64,000 nt of DNA, taken from positions 62,001 through 126,000 of the forward strand of contig CAJTDD010000004.1 of assembly GCA_910574885.1 (NCBI GenBank). Reading direction: 5' to 3'. Both the position numbers and the translations under genes were made by a program. Positions 8,001-15,184 of this stretch are shown here, piece by piece. Origin of the DNA: Lachnospiraceae bacterium. GTDB taxonomy: Bacteria > Bacillota > Clostridia > Lachnospirales > Lachnospiraceae. The notes below the pieces were generated by a model, which saw only the letters and a program-made list of their open reading frames with translations, ran no database searches and had not been told where the DNA came from. Within the stretch, counting starts at the first letter, position 1; each line of letters starts with the position of its first letter.

Positions 8001-9164
8001 GACCGTAGAGGTCTTTCCCCCGATAATTGTTACGGTCTGGGTTTTCTGCGGCTCATAACGGTCTATGGACTGCTCTGTAACGGTGTAAGTGCCAGGGAAT
8101 AACCCCTCCACCGTGATGTTCCCGTTCTTATCGGTTTTCACGGTCTTATTAAACCCATCGCCTTTGATGGTAAAGGAAATCCCCTCAACAATGCCGTCCT
8201 CGGAAGTCTTTTTGAGTGCGACCGTGCCTGTCGGCGTTTCCACGTTGATATACGCCATCATGGTATCCACGTTTTCCACGCCTGTGATTACATCCTGCAA
8301 GTTCGGGTCGCCGTAGGCAATCATCATCGCACCGCTGCTGACGGTCGGCGTGTTGTTCCTCGCTGCCGTAATCCTTGCCATCCCGTCAATCGCCTTTGAT
8401 GATGTGATGGTCAGCTTGTTCCCAGACTTGGAGACTTTCACGTTACTGTCGGAGCTTGTAAAAGAATACTCGGATAAAACGCCGTTGCTGTCGGTCAGCG
8501 TCAGGCTGTATTTGCCGTCTTTATATGCAAGCTCCTTTGTGATGTCTTTCTTCCCTGCCGACATAAAGCTCGGAATCGTGCTGTGCCTTGTCAGCATGGA
8601 CACAATCTGGTCATAAGCAGCCCTCGCCCCGCTGTTTGCATAATCAGAGCCAAAATGCAGGCTGTAAACCGTTGTACTTGTCTGGCTGTATGGGCTTGTG
8701 GCGTTGCGGCATCCCGTGACGAACTCCCACACAAGGGTCTGGGTGGCAAGCCATTTCTCGTCATCGCTCCCAGACAGGTTTCCGCTGTTGCCCTGATACC
8801 CATAGAGCAGGGCAAGCCCCACCGCCTTTTTCTGGTCTGCGGAGAGTGCGTTCCATGTGTTGGAAGATGCCTTTGCAAGCGTGTTCCCTGTTTTCAGCGG
8901 CACGCCCGGCTGAAGGCAGAACGCCGTTTCCCCGTCCACATACATACGGTATTTGTATTCTCCCGTGCCTCCTGCGGTATGACCGCCGATGTTGGCACTG
9001 GAATTATATCGGATAGCGTTCCCTGCACCGTCATAAACGTGGGTAAAGGAAATCGTGCCGATGTCGCCTGCTGCCTTTGCTGTCGTGGCAGGGATGGCGG
9101 ACAATGCCATGACCGCAGCCAACGCTAACGCCGCAGCCCTTTTGAATAATTTACGAATCTTCAT
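5016..9164 (-). CDS. Cell-wall-anchored adhesin with thioester domain and Cna-B repeats
   Basis: This 1382-residue surface protein starts with a signal peptide (basic MKIRKLFKR, hydrophobic core, cut near residue 31). Next is a thioester domain: Cys83 in FCLQPGVP and the Thr-Gln pair at 141-142 in ATQTLVWEF are the expected cross-linking residues for covalent attachment to host ligands. About ten Cna-B/SpaA-type domains follow, each with the GTYTVTE or GKYLVRE signature that holds an isopeptide bond. The C-terminus has a TPKTG sorting signal (about 1342-1346), a hydrophobic helix and a GRKKKED tail. The start follows CAGGAGGTAACG. It is carried by the ICE and may promote colonisation or mating contact; the ligand is unknown. 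Confidence 0.9.
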   Translation of the reverse strand: MKIRKLFKRAAALALAAVMALSAIPATTAKAAGDIGTISFTHVYDGAGNAIRYNSSANIGGHTAGGTGEYKYRMYVDGETAFCLQPGVPLKTGNTLAKASSNTWNALSADQKKAVGLALLYGYQGNSGNLSGSDDEKWLATQTLVWEFVTGCRNATSPYSQTSTTVYSLHFGSDYANSGARAAYDQIVSMLTRHSTIPSFMSAGKKDITKELAYKDGKYSLTLTDSNGVLSEYSFTSSDSNVKVSKSGNKLTITSSKAIDGMARITAARNNTPTVSSGAMMIAYGDPNLQDVITGVENVDTMMAYINVETPTGTVALKKTSEDGIVEGISFTIKGDGFNKTVKTDKNGNITVEGLFPGTYTVTEQSIDRYEPQKTQTVTIIGGKTSTVTFSNTLKRGSLEVVKTSEDNLVEGVKFHLYGTSLSGIAVDEYAITDKNGLAKFENVLISGSKPYTLEEVDTAIRYVVPASQTAPIEWKKVTNRSFHNALKKFNVTVLKTDVETGKKPQGDAALAGAVYGIYKGEKLIDTYTTDENGKFTTKYYVCGDDWSIREITPSEGYLLDTTVHHVGAEPQLYTVEYNSAKNDVNEQVIKGNIAIIKHTDNGETQIETPEEGAVFEVYLKSAGSFDAAEETERDTLICDENGFAQTKDMPYGIYTVHQTSGWDGRELMKDFDVFICKDSQTYRYLINNANFESYIKVVKKDVETGKVIPYAGVGFQIYDPEGNLVTMTFTYPEVTKIDTFYTTADGELITPQTLEYGKGYSLVEVQAPYGYVLDSEPVYFDVEQENSEDESGITVVKVERSNVAQKGKITVEKSGEVFSRVSGNKGLCQPIFAVDSLAGAVYEITAAEDIITTDGTVRAEKGEVVDTLTTGEDGTVESKELYLGKYEVKEVTAPYGMVLSGEVHAVELVYAGQEIEVTETGTDFYNERQRVEIDLTKSLEVDEAYGVGNNGEIKDVTFGLYAAEELTAADGTTIPSDELLEVIFLDENGHGKAVSDLPIGSYYVQEISTNSAYLVSDEKYPVVFEYAGQETAVVNITANEGKAIENELIYGSVSGKKSNEDGEDLGGALIGIFKTGTTEYTKENAIATATSEDDGSFSFEEVPYGTWVIREIESPKGYVLSEEEISVTISEVDEVVEVELVNYFITGNIALTKVDKDYPDNKLSGAVFEVYSDTNENGKLDKKDELLGEMGEVEKGIYQMDDLRYGKYLVREKTAPTGFVLDENVYPVSIEENGRTYNVENEAGKGFINEAQKGSLKIVKTSSDGKVEGFSFRVTGKDYDQTFITDKNGEIEIDGLRIGEYTVSEVSDKASSNYILPADQKVTIKTDETATVTMHNELRDTPKTGEDFSLGLWVSLAAAFTLGAGIFGFVGYKSGRKKKED

Positions 9165-9210
9165 CGTTACCTCCTGTTCATTCTCATGTTGATAGTTGCT
9201 GACTGATTTT

Positions 9211-9240
9211 CTGTCAGAAAAAGCTGCCCGTCTGGACAGC
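9211..9240 (-). terminator. Rho-independent terminator between parB and the adhesin gene
   Basis: On the minus strand the stem GCTGTCC/GGGCAGC (one G-U pair) with loop AGAC is followed by TTTTTCTG. It lies 150 bases after the parB stop and 50 bases before the adhesin start. No clear promoter fits in the remaining 50 bases, so the adhesin may depend on read-through or on a promoter inside or before the hairpin. Confidence 0.6.
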
Positions 9241-9386
9241 CTTAAATAATTCCTTTTCTCGGATAGTTACTGGCAGTATTAAGGGGGGAGAGGTGTGGAG
9301 AGGGGGAAACGGAAAAAAATTTACCGTTCCCAAAAGGGCATACTTCTCCCTCGGTGTTCCATACCAGAATCCCCATTTTACCTGCT

Positions 9387-10334
9387 TTACCTCTCGTGAG
9401 CCTTGCTCCGCTGCAAATGGCGGTTATAAAACTCCAACGCCTTTACGACAAAATCCGTTTCCTGCCCTCTGGGTATGGATTTTGGTATGAGCTTGGTTAT
9501 CCGCTCGTCCTTAAAGGCAGGCTTCTCTTTCTGGTTCGGCTTATCCTCCTGCATAATGCTCTGGATAACCTCGTCCGTAAGCTTCCCCTCCTGCATAAAC
9601 TTTTTCATTTTGATAGCCTGTGCAAGTGAGGGCGTGGCATCGTTGTAGCCCATCGCTTCAAGCAGGGTGTATTGCTGTTCCTCGGAAAGATAAGAGATTT
9701 CTACCGCAGGACGGAAAGCAATCTGGCGTTCGTCTACCATTTGCAGAATTTCGGGTACAAGTTCGGTTAAGCGAATAAAGCGGCGTATCTGCTCACGGCT
9801 TTCACCAACCTTTTTTCCCAACTTCTCATTTGTTCGGGAAGCTTCTAAATCTGACACCACTGGTGTCAAATTATCTTTTGGTGGTCTGCCCGCTTGTCTG
9901 TTCATTGCTTCAAGCCGCATCTTATACGCAAAGGCTTTCTCACTTGGCAAAATAACAGAGCGTTGGAGATTACTTTCAACCATGACAATAATCGCTTCAT
10001 CATGGGTCAGCTCCTTAACCTCGCATTTCAGCGTTTCAAGCCCTGCAAGCTCGCAAGCCTTTTTCCGCCTGTGACCGCTGATAAGCTCATACCGCCCGTC
10101 TTCTTTCTGCCGAACCGTCGCAGGGGTCATTACTCCGCTCCGACTTACACTTTCCACAAGCTGTTCCATATCCTCATTCAATAAAACCTTAAACGGATGG
10201 TCTGGAAACTCGTCAATCTCGGAAATGGGAATTTCCCTTATCTTGCTTAGATTCGCTTCTGCACGGCTTTCGTCTGTTTCAAAGAGGTCATCGTATGCGG
10301 TCAACTCGATTTTGCTTTCTCTGCTTCTCGCCAA
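9387..10334 (-). CDS. parB: ParB-family partition protein
   Basis: The protein has the ParB N-terminal domain (IPISEIDEFPDHPF, ELISGHRRKKACELAGLETL) and a central helix-turn-helix region. I place the start at TTG 10,334, eight bases after AAAGGAGGT; an ATG at 10,364 has no ribosome binding site and begins upstream of that site. This gives about 315 residues and a 47-base overlap with the end of parA, which indicates translational coupling. Together with ParA it should segregate or maintain the circular form of the ICE, or regulate its transfer genes. The C-terminal part (SIPRGQETDFVVKALEFYNRHL) is typical of ICE-borne ParB proteins of Tn1549-type elements. Confidence 0.85.
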   Translation of the reverse strand: MARSRESKIELTAYDDLFETDESRAEANLSKIREIPISEIDEFPDHPFKVLLNEDMEQLVESVSRSGVMTPATVRQKEDGRYELISGHRRKKACELAGLETLKCEVKELTHDEAIIVMVESNLQRSVILPSEKAFAYKMRLEAMNRQAGRPPKDNLTPVVSDLEASRTNEKLGKKVGESREQIRRFIRLTELVPEILQMVDERQIAFRPAVEISYLSEEQQYTLLEAMGYNDATPSLAQAIKMKKFMQEGKLTDEVIQSIMQEDKPNQKEKPAFKDERITKLIPKSIPRGQETDFVVKALEFYNRHLQRSKAHER

Positions 10335-11115
10335 TCTCTGCCACCTCCTTTCCGAACTGCTCATAAGCTGCGGCTACCTTGCCGCCTTTGTCATAGGCAA
10401 AAATGCTCTTTCCCTCTGCGGTTGCTTCTACCGCACGGATAGAATGGGGTATCTGGGCATCAAAGACTTTAATCCTCTGTCCATAAGCACTCTTTATCGT
10501 TGCGGTAATCTCCTTAGAAATATTCGTGTGTGGCATTACCATCGTCATTAAGATACCGTCAATCCGCAGATGGGGATTGATTTGCCGTTTGACCTTAGAC
10601 ACGGAGCGAAGCAACAGCTCTAAACCCTTTGCAGAAAGATAATGGGGCTGTGTCGGGATAACCACGCCGTCAGCCGCCGCAAGTGCGTTGATGGTCAGCA
10701 TCCCCAGACTAGGCATACAATCCACAAGAACCACATCGTAATTCTTTTTTACTTCATTGATGCAGGTTTTCAGCACACTTTCACGGCTTATGGCGTTTAT
10801 CAACCTCACTTCCAGTCCCGACAGTTCAATGTTGGATGGGAGCAGGTCAACGCCCTCGTCATGGTGCAGGATAGCTTTCTGGACATTAGCAGGCTTATCA
10901 TCTATCACGTCCTGCATGATGCTTGAAAGCGTATCCGACAAGTCATCTGGTCTGCTGTAACCAAGCGACATAGTTAAATTTGCCTGTGCATCGGCATCAA
11001 TCAGCAGGACTTTCTTACCCTGCTGTGCCAGACTGACACCCAGATTGACCGCCGTGGTGGTCTTGCCGACACCGCCTTTCTGATTCGTCAGAGCGATTAC
11101 TTTGCAATTTGACAT
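10288..11115 (-). CDS. parA: ParA-family partition ATPase
   Basis: From the ATG at 11,115 (MSNCKVIALTNQKGG), after AAGGAGGACGCATCT, the product is 275 residues. It carries the deviant Walker A motif KGGVGKTT at residues 13-20, the A' motif (DVVLVDCMPSLG) and the Walker B-like LLIDADAQAN. These mark a Soj/ParA ATPase that moves or positions DNA with ParB. Longer in-frame starts to 11,262 run through a terminator and are not credible. An inverted repeat 27 bases upstream of the start may be the autoregulatory or partition site. Confidence 0.9.
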   Translation of the reverse strand: MSNCKVIALTNQKGGVGKTTTAVNLGVSLAQQGKKVLLIDADAQANLTMSLGYSRPDDLSDTLSSIMQDVIDDKPANVQKAILHHDEGVDLLPSNIELSGLEVRLINAISRESVLKTCINEVKKNYDVVLVDCMPSLGMLTINALAAADGVVIPTQPHYLSAKGLELLLRSVSKVKRQINPHLRIDGILMTMVMPHTNISKEITATIKSAYGQRIKVFDAQIPHSIRAVEATAEGKSIFAYDKGGKVAAAYEQFGKEVAEIGEKQRKQNRVDRIR

Positions 11116-11141
11116 AGATGCGTCCTCCTTTCGCATAGATT

Positions 11142-11164
11142 TAGCCACTTTGTCAAGGTGGCTA
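11142..11164. promoter_or_regulatory. Inverted repeat upstream of parA, candidate operator or parS-like site
   Basis: TAGCCAC and GTGGCTA are perfect inverted copies separated by nine bases, inside the 77-base gap between the upstream terminator and parA. On the minus strand a TTGACA hexamer lies in the loop, so binding here could block a promoter. ParA and ParB often repress their own operon at such sites. No other copy was noticed in the window. Confidence 0.4.
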
Positions 11165-11191
11165 TGTAACAATATCAGAGAACGACAGAAC

Positions 11192-11235
11192 GCAAAAAAG
11201 CCGCTTACTCTTAAAAAACAATAAGAATAAGCGGC
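11192..11235 (-). terminator. Rho-independent terminator
   Basis: The minus-strand transcript forms GCCGCTTATTCTT paired with AAGAGTAAGCGGC (one G-U pair), loop ATTGTTTTTT, then CTTTTTTGCG. It begins 13 bases after the stop of the 59-residue gene at 11,249 and isolates that transcript from parA. Confidence 0.8.
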
Positions 11236-11248
11236 TCTGTGATGTGCC

Positions 11249-11428
11249 TTAGACATATTCAATTTTCATTCTCTTAATCGGCGCGTTCGTGACTTTAAAG
11301 ATAACCTCGCCAATGCAACCCGTATATCTGCCCTGTTGAATAAGCTGATTTTTCAGTTCCACAAGGTTGTGTAATAAAATGCTTCGTTCTTTGTCTTCCA
11401 CATACAAATGATTTTTCTTTTCTCTCAT
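11249..11428 (-). CDS. 59-residue ICE protein, unknown function
   Basis: The frame starts MREKKNHLYVEDKERSILLH and ends APIKRMKIEYV. Such a small acidic/basic protein recurs in Tn916/Tn1549-type elements, as far as I recall. It has no visible Shine-Dalgarno sequence; instead a TATAAT box lies five bases before the ATG, so the mRNA may be leaderless. A strong terminator follows 13 bases after the stop, so the gene forms its own transcription unit. Predicted mostly helical with one cysteine. Function is unknown. Confidence 0.65.
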   Translation of the reverse strand: MREKKNHLYVEDKERSILLHNLVELKNQLIQQGRYTGCIGEVIFKVTNAPIKRMKIEYV

Positions 11429-11433
11429 GTTTC

Positions 11434-11463
11434 ATTATACAAGAATCTAACAATAACACTCAA
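11434..11463 (-). promoter_or_regulatory. Promoter for the 59-residue ICE gene, likely leaderless
   Basis: The minus strand has TTGAGT, an 18-base spacer and a perfect TATAAT. The box ends five bases before the ATG, so transcription should start at or near the start codon. Confidence 0.55.
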
Positions 11464-11494
11464 AGGTGTAAACAAAAAATAAACGTATCATTTT

Positions 11495-12292
11495 CTACTG
11501 ATGCACTTTTGTTAGAGATACTAAATTCACTCCTTCATCTTTTAATTTTCTCCGAGCATCTTTATTTGTCAATTCAAAAACAACCAAACTATCTGTAACC
11601 ATATATCCATACTTTTTTAAATCATGCACAACACTAATAATCAATGCTCCTCCCGTAGTACTATCATCAACAATCAAAAAACTTGCCCCACTTTTAGGTA
11701 TGCTCGCACAATTAAAATATTTTCTAAAATCATCATCGTTATCTTTAAATCTTTCTATATCCTCATGTAACATAAATGGTTTGCCTATAAGTTTAGAAAA
11801 TTCATAACCTAATATTGGACTTCCACCTTTAGGTGTAACTACAAAATCAAACAACGGATTTTTAACCATATTATTATCTTTAACCGCTTCTGCCCAATAT
11901 GTACTTAATAACCTTGCATAATAACAGGCATATGTACTATCACATGAATAACCTATTAAGTCTATATATGATTCCAATTTAATGACCCTATTTCTACCTA
12001 TAGAAATAGGTTTATTAATTGTTATTTGTTTTAGACTATCTCTGACTTGTTTCTCAACAGACCCTTTACTATAGTCTTTAGGATAATTAACCGAAACATT
12101 TGAACGCCTATATTTATCAATATCAATTCCCAGTTCTTCTAATATTTCTATTATCTCTGCAGACCTAGATAATTTCAAATACTTTCTTACCTTTTTAGGA
12201 AGCCATCCTACTTGCTCTAATACAGAAATAACTGTTGATATACTCAATATTATTAAAATAAGCGAATTTAGAAAATTATTTAAACCCTCCAT
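11495..12292 (-). CDS. Membrane-anchored orotate phosphoribosyltransferase-like protein
   Basis: The 265-residue protein has one N-terminal membrane helix (about residues 7-26, LNSLILIILSISTVISVL), a short linker, and a cytosolic type I phosphoribosyltransferase domain. The PRPP-binding loop is FLIVDDSTTGGAL (205-217), the same form as in orotate phosphoribosyltransferase, and the end NKDARRKLKDEGVNLVSL resembles the last strand of that family. It should join PRPP with a nucleobase-like substrate or reverse this. It starts 15 bases after the radical SAM gene (site AGGAAGGAA), so the two form an operon. AT-rich codon use suggests transfer. The physiological substrate cannot be read from sequence. 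Confidence 0.75.
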   Translation of the reverse strand: MEGLNNFLNSLILIILSISTVISVLEQVGWLPKKVRKYLKLSRSAEIIEILEELGIDIDKYRRSNVSVNYPKDYSKGSVEKQVRDSLKQITINKPISIGRNRVIKLESYIDLIGYSCDSTYACYYARLLSTYWAEAVKDNNMVKNPLFDFVVTPKGGSPILGYEFSKLIGKPFMLHEDIERFKDNDDDFRKYFNCASIPKSGASFLIVDDSTTGGALIISVVHDLKKYGYMVTDSLVVFELTNKDARRKLKDEGVNLVSLTKVHQ

Positions 12293-12307
12293 ATATCAAT
12301 TTCCTTC

Positions 12308-13162
12308 CTATACAAAAATCACTTTTTCATTTTGAATTCTTTTTTTATAACGTTCTAAATCATATCTGTCAATATTTCTATTCATCATTATTTTTAATTC
12401 TTCTTGATTCAAATCACCTAAAACAACTTCTTGCTTTGAATCTTCATTATATAACATTAACAATCCCATGGGATTTATTACAATATAAGAAGATAATAAT
12501 GTTTCTCTACTTTTTAATGTCACTCTCAGTCTTTTATCAATGTTTATCTTCTTAAGACATTTTTTTGCATAAGCATATTGCTCTGAAGTTAATCGAAATA
12601 CTTTTGAATTATCTACTGCATTTCCTCTAATATCGATAAATTCAAATATATTCCATCGTTTAATACAATTAAATCTGCTTATATACGTATATATTTCCTC
12701 CAAATAATTATAGTTCTTAGAAGTAAGAACCGTATTTATCTTTACAGAAATATTGATATTATTTGTTTCTATATATTTTAAACACCTATCAATGTTATCC
12801 ATGTGTTTATCATTCCTCCCACACATCATAACATTTTTTAAATTATCTATAGGTACAGCTACCCAATTTACACTTTTCTCTAATTTATCTATTGTTACAT
12901 TATCCAACAATATACCATTTGATATTAATGTTATTTCCAATTTTTTCCCATGTGCATAATCAAGCAAGTCAAAAATTTTATTATATAGTAATGCTTCTCC
13001 GCCAGAAAATGCAATATGTTTGATTCCACTATTACATAAATTATCAATTATTTTTAACGCATTCTCTATTGATATAGATTTACTTTCCTTATCTCTAAAA
13101 CAAAAAGAACAATTATCATTACATCTACTAGTAATGTTCCAACATACTCTATCTATATTCAT
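12308..13162 (-). CDS. Viperin-like radical SAM protein
   Basis: The 284-residue protein has the radical SAM motif C-x3-C-x2-C (Cys14, 18, 21 in SRCNDNCSFCF) for the 4Fe-4S cluster, then FSGGE (52-56) and a SNG motif (81-83) for S-adenosylmethionine. Beyond the generic fold it carries pieces typical of viperin: KINTV (141-145), RWNIFEF with a following RGN (169-181) and SYIVINPMG (225-233), as in human viperin KINSV, RWKVFQ and SYLIL. Viperins turn NTPs into chain-terminating ddh-nucleotides. The usual histidine before the cysteines (NxHFT) is Asn here (WNIT), so other MoaA/SPASM-like functions remain possible. The start follows AGGGGGGAA. A TATAAT box at 13,229-13,234 may drive the operon. 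Confidence 0.65.
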   Translation of the reverse strand: MNIDRVCWNITSRCNDNCSFCFRDKESKSISIENALKIIDNLCNSGIKHIAFSGGEALLYNKIFDLLDYAHGKKLEITLISNGILLDNVTIDKLEKSVNWVAVPIDNLKNVMMCGRNDKHMDNIDRCLKYIETNNINISVKINTVLTSKNYNYLEEIYTYISRFNCIKRWNIFEFIDIRGNAVDNSKVFRLTSEQYAYAKKCLKKINIDKRLRVTLKSRETLLSSYIVINPMGLLMLYNEDSKQEVVLGDLNQEELKIMMNRNIDRYDLERYKKRIQNEKVIFV

Positions 13163-13691
13163 TCATTTCCCCCCTAAGACAATATCCACACTATAAACTG
13201 TAAAGAGATTAACTCTAAATAATGTAAAATTATATCTGAAACTTAGTCTCTGTATTTCAAATCATCTTCAAAAGAATATAACCCTAATTACTATATCATC
13301 AGAAAATGATTCTAAACATTTCCATGTGCAACGACAACATTAAAAGTATTTTTTACAATATTTTATCATATCTACCGCTATTTTTCTATCGAGAAAAGTT
13401 CACAAAATCCTATTAAAATATGGTTCTAATAAAAAATAAGCGTACCACTATCTCTAATGATACGCCTATCCCCTTCAATTTCCAAGAACCTGTTGCCTAT
13501 ATTTTATCAGCAGGGTGTACACTACATAGACACGTTGATTGCGGAAACCCTTTATTTTCCGTTTGTGTTCCCACACCCGATATCAACTACCACCGAAACA
13601 TCAAAGTAGTTTTTGAGGTGCTTATTTCGGATTTTTTCACCCTCCGAAGTGAACATGAAATGCTTCGCAAAGTGCCTAAAATAAAGGACTT
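13163..13691. other. Intergenic ICE end region without a gene
   Basis: Bases 13,163-13,430 are AT-rich and hold the probable promoter of the radical SAM operon. Bases 13,466-13,691 are less AT-rich and show no supported gene; a plus-strand open frame at 13,420-13,752 runs into rlmD antisense and lacks a ribosome binding site. This is where the ICE terminus and attachment site should lie, next to the last codons of rlmD. Confidence 0.5.
13430..13465 (-). terminator. Rho-independent terminator downstream of rlmD
   Basis: On the minus strand GCGTATCA pairs with TGGTACGC (one G-U pair), loop TTAGAGATAG, followed by TTATTTTTTATT. It can end rlmD transcription before the ICE cargo. Confidence 0.7.
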
Positions 13692-15089
13692 CTACGAGTT
13701 TTTCTTTTGTATCAACACAATAGTCTCCACATGCACCGTATGCGGAAACTGATCCACCGCCCTCACTCTTTCCACCTCATACCCTTCCCCCCGCAGAACC
13801 TTCAAATCCCGCGCAAGCGTCGCCGGATCACAACTCACATACACAACCCTCTTAGCCCCCATCTCCACAATCGTCCTAAGCAGCCCTTCATCGCACCCTT
13901 TCCTAGGCGGGTCAACCACCACCACGTCCGCATGACATTTCCTCCCCCCATGCTCCTCCTCAAATCTCCTTCCAAACTCCGGCAGCACCTCCTCTGCCTT
14001 CCCCTCAAAAAACTCCACATTCCCAATCCCATTTACCTTCGCATTCACCCGTGCATCCACGACCGCCTCAGGCACGATCTCCACCCCATACACCTGCTTT
14101 GCCCTCCTGGCCAAAAACAGGGAAATCGTCCCAATCCCGCAATACAGATCCCAAACCGTCTCCTCCCCCGTTAGCTGCGCGTATTCCAACGCCAGGCCAT
14201 ACAATTTCTCCGTCTGCACCGGATTAACCTGAAAGAAAGACAAAGGCGAAATCTGGTACTTTACATCCCCAATCCAATCCGTAATATACGTCTGCCCCCA
14301 CAACAGGCTGATCTCCTTCCCCATAATCACGTTCGTTCTCTCCCGGTTGACGCTTAAAGTAACGCTGGTCATCCCTTCAATCCCAGCCAGCCGCTTAGCC
14401 AGCACATCCCCATGGGAAATCTCCGCCCCATTTATCACAAGGCAGACCATGATCTCTTTTGTCCGGAAACCATAACGGATCAACACATGCCGGACCAGCC
14501 CGCAATGCTCTTCCTCACAGTAAGCGCTGATTCCATACTCCTCCATAAAATCAATCACACAGCGCAGAATCCTCTCATTTACATCCACCCCCAGCACACA
14601 TCTCGTATTCGGAATAATACTGTGAGTCCTTCCCGCATAAAACCCAGCGACAATCTTCCCGTCTTTATCTGTCCCAATCGGAAACTGTGCCTTATTCCTA
14701 TAAGCAAACGGCTCCTCCATTCCCACAATCGGCTCCATGATTTCTGAAACAGTCTCCTTTGGCATCCCCCCGATCCGAATCAGATTCTCCCTGACCTTAT
14801 CCTCCTTAAATTTCAACTGCCTGCCATACTCCATCTCCTGAATCTGGCATCCGCCGCAGCTTCTCGCCATCGGGCAGGCAGGCTTGTCCACACGGTACGC
14901 AGAAGGCGTAACAATCTTCACCAGTTTTGCATATGCATAATTCTTCTTGGCTTTCATAATCTTGGCTTCCACCACATCCCCAATGACAGCATCTTTGATA
15001 AACAACGCATACCCGTCTATTTTCCCGATGCCTTCCCCATTGCTGCCCATATCCTCAATCATTACCGTGACCATATCATTTTTCCGCAT
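13692..15089 (-). CDS. rlmD: 23S rRNA (uracil-5-)-methyltransferase RlmD/RumA family
   Basis: The ATG at 15,089 (MRKNDMVTVMIEDMG) follows TTGGAGGGAAAA; longer starts run through the repeats upstream. The 465-residue protein has a TRAM domain (first 60 residues), the iron-sulfur cysteines CPMARSCGGCQIQ, the methyltransferase core (VWDLYCGIGTISLFLA) and the catalytic Cys loop VVYVSCDPATLARDL. It methylates uridine in 23S rRNA using S-adenosylmethionine. Its 3' end is a classical ICE insertion site, and ICE genes start just beyond it. The last codons may therefore have been supplied by the element's att site. Confidence 0.95.
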   Translation of the reverse strand: MRKNDMVTVMIEDMGSNGEGIGKIDGYALFIKDAVIGDVVEAKIMKAKKNYAYAKLVKIVTPSAYRVDKPACPMARSCGGCQIQEMEYGRQLKFKEDKVRENLIRIGGMPKETVSEIMEPIVGMEEPFAYRNKAQFPIGTDKDGKIVAGFYAGRTHSIIPNTRCVLGVDVNERILRCVIDFMEEYGISAYCEEEHCGLVRHVLIRYGFRTKEIMVCLVINGAEISHGDVLAKRLAGIEGMTSVTLSVNRERTNVIMGKEISLLWGQTYITDWIGDVKYQISPLSFFQVNPVQTEKLYGLALEYAQLTGEETVWDLYCGIGTISLFLARRAKQVYGVEIVPEAVVDARVNAKVNGIGNVEFFEGKAEEVLPEFGRRFEEEHGGRKCHADVVVVDPPRKGCDEGLLRTIVEMGAKRVVYVSCDPATLARDLKVLRGEGYEVERVRAVDQFPHTVHVETIVLIQKKNS

Positions 15090-15102
15090 TTTTCCCTCCA
15101 AC

Positions 15103-15171
15103 TTGCAATGTATCATACCCGACTTCCATTCCAACCTGCAATGTATCCATACCTGATTTCCACTCCAACTT
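15103..15171. repeat. Two tandem ~34-bp direct repeats upstream of rlmD
   Basis: TGCAATGTATC-ATACC is followed by a C/T-rich part ending TTCCATTCCAAC, then repeated as TGCAATGTATCCATACC ... TTCCACTCCAAC. The two units differ at a few bases, so they are not recent. They lie just before the rlmD ribosome binding site in its 5' leader. Confidence 0.6.
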
Positions 15172-15184
15172 TCAACACAGCACT

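Larger units (their letters stand above)
1..13691. mobile_element. Terminal part of an integrative conjugative element (Tn1549/CTn-like) inserted at the 3' end of rlmD
   Basis: The segment carries ICE hallmark genes on the minus strand: a giant helicase-type protein, the TnpV frame, a chain of overlapping small accessory genes, a sortase-anchored adhesin and parA-parB. It ends at the 3' end of rlmD, which is a known attachment gene for Firmicutes ICEs. No integrase is visible, so the other end and the recombinase lie outside the window. The last 2.2 kb (11,430 to 13,430) is clearly more AT-rich than its neighbours and looks like cargo. The exact end is inferred, because the matching att copy is not in the window. 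Confidence 0.75.

Noticed and set aside
13420..13752. Plus-strand open frame of 110 residues across the ICE end and rlmD end
   Set aside because: It is antisense to rlmD at its end, has no ribosome binding site, and has no domain; the minus-strand terminator lies within it.
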